The notes beneath the pieces were generated by a model, which saw only the letters and a program-made list of their open reading frames with translations, ran no database searches and had not been told where the DNA came from. A stretch of DNA of 20,333 nt from positions 1 through 20,333 of IMG/VR virus record IMGVR_UViG_3300001849_000310; one strand, given 5' to 3'. Source of the DNA: a virus. A program made the position numbers and the translations under genes. Of the stretch, positions 5,954 through 12,354 are shown one piece after another (positions within the stretch are counted from its first letter, which is position 1; the number at the start of each line of letters is the position of its first letter).

Positions 5954-7678
5954 ATGGCTATTAGATTCAAAACAATACGATGGAAAAATTTTCTTTCTAC
6001 AGGTAATCAATGGACAGAACTAGATCTAGATAGTCAAGGAACTACGTTGATCGTAGGCGAAAACGGCGCCGGTAAATCCACTCTACTAGACGCTTTAACA
6101 TTCGCTTTGTTTGGTAAACCTTTCAGAAACATCAACAAACCTCAATTGACTAACACTATAACAAAGAAAAGCTGCTCAGTCGAATTAGAATTCTTTGTAT
6201 CTTCTAATCATTACAAAATCATCAGAGGTCTTAAACCTAATGTGTTCGAGGTTTATTGTAATGATTCTCTACTGAATCAATCGGCTGATAATAGAGACTA
6301 TCAAGAAATCCTAGAACAGAATATCATCAAAACCAATTACAAAACGTTTTGTCAGGTTGGGATTCTAGGTAGCGCGGCATACGTTCCTTTTATGCAGTTA
6401 CCGGCTGCTCAACGTAGATCTGTTATTGAAGATTTGTTAGAGCTTCAAGTGTTCACCGTTATGAATGTGTTATTGAAAGAACGTATTCAAACAAACAACG
6501 AAGATATACGACAAAACGTTTCAGAACAAAAATTAATCAGCGCCAAAATTAACTTAGTCAAACAACACTTAAACGAATTGTTAACTAAAACAGAATCGTT
6601 TGTACAAGAAAAAACAGTGGCTATTGATAACATAACAAGTAAGATTGTTGATGCTAAGAGACAAATAACTGATAACGAAAATTTGGCTAACCAGTTGAAC
6701 TCCCCTTACGCAGAGCTTTCCCTACGCCAAAAACTGAAAAAACTTGAAGGTTTAAGAACTCAATTAGAAACAAAACTTTCTACGTTACGTAACGAAATTA
6801 ATTTTTTCGTAAAACATCAAAACTGCCCTACTTGCACTCAAGAAATTTCAGAACAATTTAGGTGCGAAGCTGTTGAGTCTAAAAATACAAACGTAAACGA
6901 AATTGTCCAAGGAATTGAAAAGCTAGATGAATTGCTTGATGAAACTAACAAAAAGCTAAACGAGACGGTAGAATTAAACAACAAAATAGCCAAAACTTTG
7001 GAACCTAATAGCATTTTGAAGGTCCAGATTAGGCATTGGACAGAACAGATTGAAGGTCTAAAGAAAGAGATTTCAAATGTAAACACAGACATTACGGAAA
7101 ACTCTGAAACTAAGATTTTTGATTTAGAGTTAGATCAAAGCGAAATCCTTAAATCTTACACTAAGCTACAAGACGATAGGTTGGTTTTGAGCGCGGCAGC
7201 TTCTTTGTTAAAGGATGGCGGTATCAAAACGAAGATTATCAATCAATATGTCCCTATCATAAACAAATTGTTGAATAAGTACTTGAGCGATTTTGATTTA
7301 TTCGTTGAATTCAATTTAGACGAACAGTTCAATGAAAACATTAAATCAAGGTATAGAGACGATTTTTCTTATCCTTCATTCAGCGAAGGCGAAAAGCAAA
7401 AAATCGACCTTGCCATACTATTCACTTGGAGGGCTGTTGCTAAATTAAGAAATTCGTTGAACACTAATTTGTTGATAATGGATGAAGTGTTCGACAGTTC
7501 TTTAGATGGGAACTCGGCTGATGATCTTTTGAAGATACTCAAAATCTTAAGTAAAGAAACCAACGTGTTTGTGATTTCTCATAGAGAAAGCTTACAAGAT
7601 AAGTTTGATAACACCATTAAATTTGTGAAACAAAAGAATTTTAGTAGGATTGAAGAAAATGAATCTAGTCAATTATAA
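5954..7678 (+). CDS. 46: Recombination endonuclease subunit gp46 (Rad50/SbcC-like ATPase)
   Basis: 574 aa (T4 gp46: 560). ABC-type ATPase partner of gp47. The N-terminal lobe has RFKTIRWKNFLSTGN and Walker A GENGAGKST 35-43, followed by a Q-loop region at about 133-160 (CQVGILGSAAYVPFMQLP). Residues about 170-420 are coiled coil, interrupted by the zinc hook CPTC at 291-294, which joins two dimers. The C-terminal lobe has the signature FSEGEKQKIDLA at about 476, Walker B LLIMDEVFD at about 505-513 and the H-loop VISHRE at about 541. All catalytic elements are intact. The last 20 nt overlap the deformylase gene that follows. Confidence 0.95.
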   Translation: MAIRFKTIRWKNFLSTGNQWTELDLDSQGTTLIVGENGAGKSTLLDALTFALFGKPFRNINKPQLTNTITKKSCSVELEFFVSSNHYKIIRGLKPNVFEVYCNDSLLNQSADNRDYQEILEQNIIKTNYKTFCQVGILGSAAYVPFMQLPAAQRRSVIEDLLELQVFTVMNVLLKERIQTNNEDIRQNVSEQKLISAKINLVKQHLNELLTKTESFVQEKTVAIDNITSKIVDAKRQITDNENLANQLNSPYAELSLRQKLKKLEGLRTQLETKLSTLRNEINFFVKHQNCPTCTQEISEQFRCEAVESKNTNVNEIVQGIEKLDELLDETNKKLNETVELNNKIAKTLEPNSILKVQIRHWTEQIEGLKKEISNVNTDITENSETKIFDLELDQSEILKSYTKLQDDRLVLSAAASLLKDGGIKTKIINQYVPIINKLLNKYLSDFDLFVEFNLDEQFNENIKSRYRDDFSYPSFSEGEKQKIDLAILFTWRAVAKLRNSLNTNLLIMDEVFDSSLDGNSADDLLKILKILSKETNVFVISHRESLQDKFDNTIKFVKQKNFSRIEENESSQL

Positions 7679-8141
7679 TGAGTTGATCCTAAAACAAAAA
7701 CAAGAACAATTTGATTTTTACCATCCGCCATACGACCCTATAGAGTTCTCGCAGGAACTAGTTAAAATGATGCACGAAAGCGGAGGAATCGGCTTATCGG
7801 CTCCTCAAGTAGGAGTTCCTCATAGAATCTTCGCTATGAGGGGAAATCCCAACTTTGTTTGTTTCAACCCAAGAATCGTTATGAAAAGCGAAGATTCTGT
7901 TATGTTGGAAGAAACCTGTATGAGCTATCCTCAACTCTTAATTAAGATCAAACGTCCGCAACATATAAGAGTTAGATTTCAAACGCCAAACGGCGAAACT
8001 AGAACAGAACAGTTTACCGGTCTAACCGCAAGAGTGTTTCAACACGAAATGGAACACCTAGACGGTAATATGTTTTATAAAGACGCAACCTTCTTTCATA
8101 GGACTACTGCCCTTAAAAAATGGATTAGAAAAAACTCTTGA
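7659..8141 (+). CDS. def: Phage peptide deformylase
   Basis: 160 aa from ATG 7659. Peptide deformylase removes the formyl group from the N-terminal Met of new proteins using Fe2+ or Zn2+. All three motifs are present: motif I GIGLSAPQVG 43-52, motif II ETCMS 85-89 (usual EGCLS; the metal-binding Cys87 is kept but Gly is Thr and Leu is Met) and motif III QHEMEHLDG 128-136 with HExxH. It lacks the long C-terminal helix of many cellular enzymes, as in other viral deformylases. TTG at 7650 is in frame, but ATG 7659 with AGGA at 7646-7649 is better. The gene overlaps the end of 46 by 20 nt, so it belongs to the operon. Viral deformylases are known from T4-like cyanophages and vibriophages; they probably help process phage proteins. 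Confidence 0.92.
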   Translation: MNLVNYNELILKQKQEQFDFYHPPYDPIEFSQELVKMMHESGGIGLSAPQVGVPHRIFAMRGNPNFVCFNPRIVMKSEDSVMLEETCMSYPQLLIKIKRPQHIRVRFQTPNGETRTEQFTGLTARVFQHEMEHLDGNMFYKDATFFHRTTALKKWIRKNS

Positions 8142-8166
8142 CATTTTAGCGATTCGGGCGTATATT
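8138..8166 (+). promoter_or_regulatory. Consensus sigma70-type promoter
   Basis: TTGACA (8138-8143), exactly 17 bp, TATATT (8161-8166). The -35 begins inside the last codons of the deformylase gene. This is the closest match to consensus in the window and heads the 8192-10522 gene group. Likely an immediate-early promoter. Confidence 0.8.
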
Positions 8167-8191
8167 AAATTCGTGAGAAGGAGAATGCGTT

Positions 8192-8731
8192 TTGAACATT
8201 TTTATGGTTGACGAAGATCCGGAGATTGCCGCTCGATCGTTGGTTGATCGTCATTGCGTCAAAATGATTCTTGAATCGGCTCAGCTACTATCTACCGCTC
8301 ATCGGATTCTCGATGGTATCCGATATGAAGGTAAATCAAAAAGCGGTCGCAAGCAGACCACTTGGCATTTCAATGACGCGCGCGAGCTCGTTCTATACAA
8401 AGCCACTCATATCAATCATCCCAGCGCTGTCTGGGCTCGCCAATCAGTTGAAAATTACAACTGGTTGGTCGAACACTTTTTCGCTCTTATGGACGAATAC
8501 ACTTACCGTTACGAAAAAAAACATAAGTGTTCCGAAGGCGATCTAGCATGTATGCTTCAATCTCCACCTCATAATTTGCGCGAATACACAATGACCGTTA
8601 TGCCATCGGCTATGGCACCAGAATTCGTTGTTAGCTACAACCCTGTAGAAAACTACCGTAATTATTACAAGAACGGTAAAAAGCATTTGTTCGCTTGGAA
8701 AAAGCGAACTCCACCAAATTGGATAAACTAA
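8192..8731 (+). CDS. Conserved phage protein of unknown function
   Basis: 179 aa. TTG is the likely start: AAGGAG (8178-8183) lies 8 nt before it, while an ATG at 8185 is too close and opens only an 8-codon frame, and the in-frame ATG 8204 would remove MNIF. The N-terminal pattern D-E-D-P-x-x-A-A...D-R-H-C-V-K-M-I-L-E-S-A-Q-L-L-S-T-A-H-R is one I recall in T4-like cyanophage and large-virus proteins, often unnamed or loosely labelled as pyrimidine-dimer glycosylases; I do not see that enzyme's signature clearly. Other conserved-looking parts: HPSAVWARQS at about 73-82, and C-terminal SYNPVENYRNYY with FAWKKRTPPNW. Rich in His, Trp and Tyr. First gene after a strong early promoter. No function is claimed. 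Confidence 0.8.
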   Translation: MNIFMVDEDPEIAARSLVDRHCVKMILESAQLLSTAHRILDGIRYEGKSKSGRKQTTWHFNDARELVLYKATHINHPSAVWARQSVENYNWLVEHFFALMDEYTYRYEKKHKCSEGDLACMLQSPPHNLREYTMTVMPSAMAPEFVVSYNPVENYRNYYKNGKKHLFAWKKRTPPNWIN

Positions 8732-8741
8732 GGAAATCTCA

Positions 8742-9110
8742 ATGACTCCATATTCACTAACTGACTCCGAGATCGAATCATTACGAGCAATTCAACGTAA
8801 ACTGCATAAGCAAGCAACCGATATGGGTTGGCATAACAAACCTCGCGAGATTGGCACTATGATCGCTCTGTGTCATAGTGAATTATCAGAAGCTTTAGAA
8901 GGCGCAAGAAAGAATCGAATGGACGATCATCTAACAACCCGTAAAATGCTAGAGGTGGAATTGGGCGATTGTATCATTCGAATCTTAGATCTAGCTGGTC
9001 GAGATGGTTTAGATGTTGCTGGCGCTATTGCAGAAAAGCACGATTACAACTATTCTCGTGCAGATCATCAATTGACTAATCGTATGGCTGAAGGTGGAAA
9101 GGCGTTTTAG
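8742..9110 (+). CDS. MazG-like nucleotide pyrophosphohydrolase
   Basis: 122 aa, a single all-alpha MazG-like domain. The metal-binding ExxE...ExxD arrangement is present: E47-E50 in SELSEALE, with E53, and E73-D76 in EVELGD, followed by CIIRILDLAG. The C-terminus K-HDYN-YSR-DHQL-NR-AEGGKAF fits a subfamily common in phages. Such enzymes hydrolyse (d)NTPs to the monophosphate plus pyrophosphate. In phage they have been proposed to adjust nucleotide pools or ppGpp. Start by AAGGA 6-8 nt upstream of ATG 8742; it lies 10 nt after the previous gene. In this neighbourhood, upstream of base-modifying enzymes, it could purge a nucleotide or shift pools for altered DNA synthesis, but that is inference. 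Confidence 0.85.
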   Translation: MTPYSLTDSEIESLRAIQRKLHKQATDMGWHNKPREIGTMIALCHSELSEALEGARKNRMDDHLTTRKMLEVELGDCIIRILDLAGRDGLDVAGAIAEKHDYNYSRADHQLTNRMAEGGKAF

Positions 9111-9151
9111 AAGTCGTATAACTATAGTCGTACGCTTATAGGAGAAAGATT

Positions 9152-10522
9152 ATGGTTAACATTATCGTTGCAAAAGAAAAACACGACTGTCAACACTTAT
9201 TAGGTAACTATCTAGATAGCAGTCATTATGATGTGTTGGTTGAATCCGATACAGATTGTTATATGCCACCAATGTGTAGTGTTGCAGAAAAGGCTAATTG
9301 CGAATCTGATTGCGCTCGTTGTTTTAAAGGTAGCGACGAGTTACGTATCGCTTTCAAGTTTCGTAAAAACTACTTCACCGAAAAAGAATGCGATCTAGCG
9401 TATCAGGGTTTGCGAGGTGCTGCGACCGAAAGCCAAAATCGAGGTTTAGCAGCAGGTCCACGTGGTGAATCTTTATCTACTGATGGTAGAGGAGGTAGGG
9501 ATTGGGTTACTCAATATCAGGAAGAGATTCTAGAATACCTACTAGACGATAATAACACTCTCTTTCAAGACGTTTCGATTGCTAGTATTCGTCAGAAATA
9601 TTTGGGCAAACCAAATAGCGAAGAAGGTGATACCAGAGGTCGAGTTTGGCTAAGGTCTCAAGTTTGTAAAGTGTATCCTGAATATCACGGGTGGTTTGAT
9701 AAATGGGTTGATGGTCTTGGTAACAAACCTAAAGAAATGCAAACAGAAGAAGCTAGGGAAATTGCCGAACATTGGGTTTCTACTACTAATTATGCTAAGT
9801 CTGTCTATTCAGGCGTTGCTGGATGGTACGATCGATACCCTAGAATTCCATATGGAAGAGCTACAGCTTATACTGAACAAAATCCAGACTTGTTCTCTTT
9901 ATCTTATCCATTCCTTCAATCATTGAACCGTGGATTTAGAGACCTTCTTCCTTGGCGATGGAATAATCAAAAACAAGCGGCTGATAAACTTGATCCTAGA
10001 TTCCTAGTTCCAGGAACTGTCTTCACTACAATCACAGTGAACAAAACTTTCCGTACAGCCGCCCATTTCGATGCTGGAGACTTACACGAAGGTTTGAGTA
10101 ATCTTCTAGTTCTCGGAACGGGTGATTATACAGGTGGTTACCTAGTGTTTCCTGAATATCGAGTAGCTGTTAACGTACGACCAGGAGATCTGTTGTTAGT
10201 TAACAATCACGAAGTGTTACACGGTAACACTCCAATCGTATTGAATCGACCAGACGATCCCTCGTGTGAACGTCTATCTATTGTTTGTTACTTTAGAGAA
10301 AAGATGTTGGAACTAAAATCTTATGATTATGAGGTTTTACGCCGTCAATACGTCGAAGAACGTAGAAAGAACAAGAATCATACGCTTTGGCGTCCATTGT
10401 GGAACGGAGTTTCACCAGGGATGTGGGACGATCAAGAATGGTATGACTATATGAAAACACATAACATTCAAAACCCATACGAGAAAGAACAGTTCGCGAC
10501 GTTGGAATCTTTGTTCGAATAA
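9152..10522 (+). CDS. TET/JBP-like 2-oxoglutarate Fe(II) dioxygenase
   Basis: 456 aa. TET/JBP enzymes hydroxylate the methyl group of 5-methylcytosine or thymine in DNA. The double-stranded beta-helix core is at about 285-385: FTTITVNKTFRTAAHFDAGD carries the HxD iron ligands H305 and D307 (written with short context AAHFDAGD), then a Gly-rich GLSNLLVLG.GDYTGGYLVFPE, NVRPGDLLLVNNHEVLHGN with distal H357, and R374 in ERLSIVCYFRE, the probable 2-oxoglutarate contact. The H-x-D...LVFPEY...GDLLL..HEV.HGN layout is typical of this family rather than of AlkB. An N-terminal cluster of C36, C42, C50, C54 and C57 may bind zinc. SD: AGGAGA before ATG 9152. A TET-associated-type glycosyltransferase is next, the pairing described for phage base-modification systems. 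Substrate base unknown. Confidence 0.82.
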   Translation: MVNIIVAKEKHDCQHLLGNYLDSSHYDVLVESDTDCYMPPMCSVAEKANCESDCARCFKGSDELRIAFKFRKNYFTEKECDLAYQGLRGAATESQNRGLAAGPRGESLSTDGRGGRDWVTQYQEEILEYLLDDNNTLFQDVSIASIRQKYLGKPNSEEGDTRGRVWLRSQVCKVYPEYHGWFDKWVDGLGNKPKEMQTEEAREIAEHWVSTTNYAKSVYSGVAGWYDRYPRIPYGRATAYTEQNPDLFSLSYPFLQSLNRGFRDLLPWRWNNQKQAADKLDPRFLVPGTVFTTITVNKTFRTAAHFDAGDLHEGLSNLLVLGTGDYTGGYLVFPEYRVAVNVRPGDLLLVNNHEVLHGNTPIVLNRPDDPSCERLSIVCYFREKMLELKSYDYEVLRRQYVEERRKNKNHTLWRPLWNGVSPGMWDDQEWYDYMKTHNIQNPYEKEQFATLESLFE

Positions 10523-10544
10523 TCTTTTGATTAGATGATTACAT

Positions 10545-10573
10545 TTGACTTGTTCCACTAATAGTAGTATAAG
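10545..10573 (+). promoter_or_regulatory. Sigma70-type promoter for the glycosyltransferase
   Basis: TTGACT (10545-10550), 17-bp spacer, TATAAG (10568-10573). It lies between the dioxygenase and glycosyltransferase genes and gives the latter its own start. It is overlapped by the long inverted repeat at 10551-10588. Confidence 0.7.
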
Positions 10574-10588
10574 ATTATTAGTGGAACA
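10551..10588. promoter_or_regulatory. Perfect 13-bp inverted repeat straddling the -10 element
   Basis: TGTTCCACTAATA (10551-10563) and TATTAGTGGAACA (10576-10588) are exact reverse complements separated by 12 bp that contain the -10. The dyad centre is at the -10 itself. It could be an operator for a dimeric regulator, or a hairpin that forms only in transcripts reading through from the dioxygenase gene, because a transcript starting at this promoter (about 10580) lacks the left arm. Confidence 0.7.
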
Positions 10589-10611
10589 CCTTAAACATTT
10601 GAGGTATTATA

Positions 10612-11403
10612 ATGATTGATTACAAAATCGCGATTCCTAGTTACAAAAGATCAGAAACGGTTAAAAACAAAACTCTAAAAATCTTAGAGCAATACAACGT
10701 TGATCCTAACAAAGTCACTATCTTTGTTGCTAATGAAGAAGAGCTCGCTAAATATAAAGAGTCGTTAAAATCAACTCCTTATACAAATATTGTAGTTGGT
10801 GAAGTTGGAATGGGTGCTATTCGCCGTTTCATTCAACAGTATTACGAAGAAAACACTTACGTAATGCAGTTCGACGATGACATTCAACAGATTCTAAGAA
10901 AGGTTGACGACAAGGTTTTTGAACCTATCGAAGACTTAGAAAAAGAAGTAATCCTAAAAGGATTTCAAGCTTGTATTGATAATAATGCATACCTTTTTGG
11001 TGTGTATGCTGCTGCAAATCCTATGTTTATGAAACATAAAACTTCTGTTGGTCTTTACTATTGCATAGGAAGTTGTTGGGGAATTATCAATCGTCACGAT
11101 TCCGATCTTGTTGTTACTTTAGATGACAAAGAAGATTACGAAAGAACTCTTCAACATTATGTTAAAGATGGTAATGTAGTTCGTTTGGATAACATCACAG
11201 TCAAATCTAAATATTACACCGAAGAAGGTGGTATGCAGGTTGAAAGAACCAAAGAACGAATCCTAACTAGTGCTCAAAACCTAGCACATAGATTTCCTGG
11301 TTTGTGCACTATGTATATCCGCGAAACGACTGGACACGCGGAACTCCGTTTAAGAGATTCAAGAAAATCCACCGGTTCTAGCTTAGAACATTTTTTCCAG
11401 TAA
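10612..11403 (+). CDS. TET-associated glycosyltransferase (TAGT-like)
   Basis: 263 aa. It starts MIDYKIAIPSYKR, followed by a Rossmann-like GT-A core: strand, TLKILEQYNVDPNKVTIFVAN at about 21-41 (in short: TLKIL..YNVDP..VTIFVA), a VVGEVGMGAIRRFI block, and the metal/nucleotide-sugar motif FDDDI at about 87-91 with the DDD triad 88-90. Aromatic YYCIGSCWGII, E-D-Y-E-R and a C-terminal basic stretch (HAELRLRDSRK) follow. This matches the family described next to TET/JBP oxygenases in phages (TET-associated glycosyltransferases), which add sugar to the hydroxymethyl group on the oxidised base. No signal peptide or membrane segment: cytoplasmic. It has a dedicated promoter with an inverted repeat. 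The sugar donor cannot be told. Confidence 0.78.
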   Translation: MIDYKIAIPSYKRSETVKNKTLKILEQYNVDPNKVTIFVANEEELAKYKESLKSTPYTNIVVGEVGMGAIRRFIQQYYEENTYVMQFDDDIQQILRKVDDKVFEPIEDLEKEVILKGFQACIDNNAYLFGVYAAANPMFMKHKTSVGLYYCIGSCWGIINRHDSDLVVTLDDKEDYERTLQHYVKDGNVVRLDNITVKSKYYTEEGGMQVERTKERILTSAQNLAHRFPGLCTMYIRETTGHAELRLRDSRKSTGSSLEHFFQ

Positions 11404-11430
11404 ATAATCTTAAAGACGTATAGGATGACG

Positions 11431-11817
11431 ATGAACGATAGTGGTGTATATGACGACGAATGGAAGAACCAAATTGTCAATGCTGGTGCGATTTGGATAG
11501 GTAACAACTTAACGTTTTCAACTGTGGTCGAAACGTATAAGATCAACTACAAGTATGCAGAAGATCGAATTCTAGAAGATCTTAAAGCGTATGTTGATAG
11601 CACATACGAACAACATTACAAAACCAATAAAGACAAAGGTCTAGAAGCCTTCGATGTTTGGATTGCTCTTGGTGACGCGACAAGTTCGTTCAGAGACACG
11701 GCAATCAAGTACTTATGGAGAGCCGGTAAAAAGGGAACGTCTGAAGATGAAAAGAAGGATCTTATGAAAGCAATGCATTACATTATGCTTTGCCTTTATT
11801 CAAATCATTACCGGTAA
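11431..11817 (+). CDS. DUF3310-containing protein
   Basis: 128 aa from ATG 11431; an ATG two codons upstream (11425) is in frame, but its A is part of the AGGA that is ideally spaced for 11431. The C-terminal half carries the DUF3310 (PF11753) pattern: ALGDATSSFRDTAIKYLWRAGKKG, here at about 79-102 and given in parts as ALGDATSS, DTAIKYLWRAGKKG, then KKDLMKAMHYIM. In the T7 family a related domain occurs in nucleotide kinase gp1.7; in most phages its role is untested. The N-terminal half (about 75 aa) is not recognised. It follows the glycosyltransferase by 27 nt and may be part of the modified-nucleotide pathway; this is a suggestion only. Its stop codon lies within a perfect 20-bp palindrome. 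Confidence 0.75.
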   Translation: MNDSGVYDDEWKNQIVNAGAIWIGNNLTFSTVVETYKINYKYAEDRILEDLKAYVDSTYEQHYKTNKDKGLEAFDVWIALGDATSSFRDTAIKYLWRAGKKGTSEDEKKDLMKAMHYIMLCLYSNHYR

Positions 11818-11822
11818 TGATT
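11803..11822. repeat. Perfect 20-bp palindrome over the stop codon
   Basis: AATCATTACCGGTAATGATT is its own reverse complement and has no loop. It spans the last codons and TAA of the DUF3310 gene, 14 bp before the TATAAATA box of the HNH endonuclease. A gapless palindrome suits a dimeric protein site more than a terminator. It could be a regulator site, or part of the endonuclease recognition/insertion region. Confidence 0.7.
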
Positions 11823-11836
11823 AATTTGCTGTTTGC

Positions 11837-11844
11837 TATAAATA
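11837..11844 (+). promoter_or_regulatory. T4-type late promoter TATAAATA (HNH endonuclease)
   Basis: Exact TATAAATA at 11837-11844, itself centred in the inverted repeat TTGCTA-TAAA-TAGCAA (11833-11848). It drives the HNH endonuclease at 11905. The palindrome at 11803-11822 is upstream. Confidence 0.75.
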
Positions 11845-11852
11845 GCAATGTA

Positions 11853-11878
11853 ACCATCGCGGGCTGCAACCCCATGGT
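11853..11878 (+). promoter_or_regulatory. Structured 5' leader hairpin of the HNH mRNA
   Basis: ACCAT (11853-11857) pairs with ATGGT (11874-11878). Inside are CGC (11858-11860), GGG (11861-11863) with CCC (11870-11872), one C (11873) and the loop CTGCAA. This is the same plan as 226-255, with both stems differing in sequence but still paired. TAGCAAT (11843-11849) can also pair with ATTGCTA (11883-11889) just before the ribosome binding site, in transcripts long enough to contain it. Confidence 0.55.
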
Positions 11879-11904
11879 CTCTATTGCTAGAAGGAACAAC
11901 AGCT

Positions 11905-12354
11905 ATGACTATATATCACAACCACCATTTATTTCCAAAGCATGCTGGTGGCACAGACGATCCAAGCAACATCATCAGAGTCTCTATAAAAGAGCACGCC
12001 GAATTTCATTACGAAAGATGGGTGCTCTTAGGCGAACAATACGACAAAATTGCCTGGAGAATGTTATCCGGGCAAATCTCTGTCGCCCAAGCTATTAAAG
12101 AAAAACAAATAGAAAGCGGTAGGAAAGCCGGGCTTCTTGGAAAGGGTAAGCCCAAATCTTTAGAGCATAACCGTAAAAACGCCGCAGCTCAAATCGGGAA
12201 CGATTATTCGAAAAACAAAAGATGGATGAACAAGGATGGAAAACATACAAGAGTTTCTTACGAATACGTTCATCAATATCTAGATTCCGGTTGGAATGAA
12301 GGTAGATTATTAACAAGAGACCCTTCGGGTCGTTTTAAAGGAATGAATACATAA
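11905..12354 (+). CDS. HNH homing endonuclease
   Basis: 149 aa from ATG 11905; AAGGA at 11891-11895 lies 9 nt upstream. TTG at 11884 is in frame but precedes the binding site. The N-terminus has an HNH-type fold: HNHHLFPKHAGG (H7, H8, H13), DDPSNI with N22, then SIKEHAEFHYERW with H31 and H35, as in phage His-Me finger nucleases. The C-terminal half is basic, with GKGKPKSLEHNRKN and the motif RWMNKDGKHTRVS ... HQYLDSGWNEGR, a helical DNA-binding module common at the end of phage HNH homing enzymes. The stop overlaps the downstream glycosyltransferase ATG (TAATG), so insertion left translation of that gene intact. It has a late promoter with structured leader. The target site is probably nearby, at the junctions of the insert. 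Confidence 0.85.
   Translation: MTIYHNHHLFPKHAGGTDDPSNIIRVSIKEHAEFHYERWVLLGEQYDKIAWRMLSGQISVAQAIKEKQIESGRKAGLLGKGKPKSLEHNRKNAAAQIGNDYSKNKRWMNKDGKHTRVSYEYVHQYLDSGWNEGRLLTRDPSGRFKGMNT

Noticed and set aside
8185-8211. Short ATG frame of 8 codons at the start of the 8192 gene
   Set aside because: AAGGAG ends only 1 nt before it; the TTG at 8192 is correctly spaced and starts the conserved protein.
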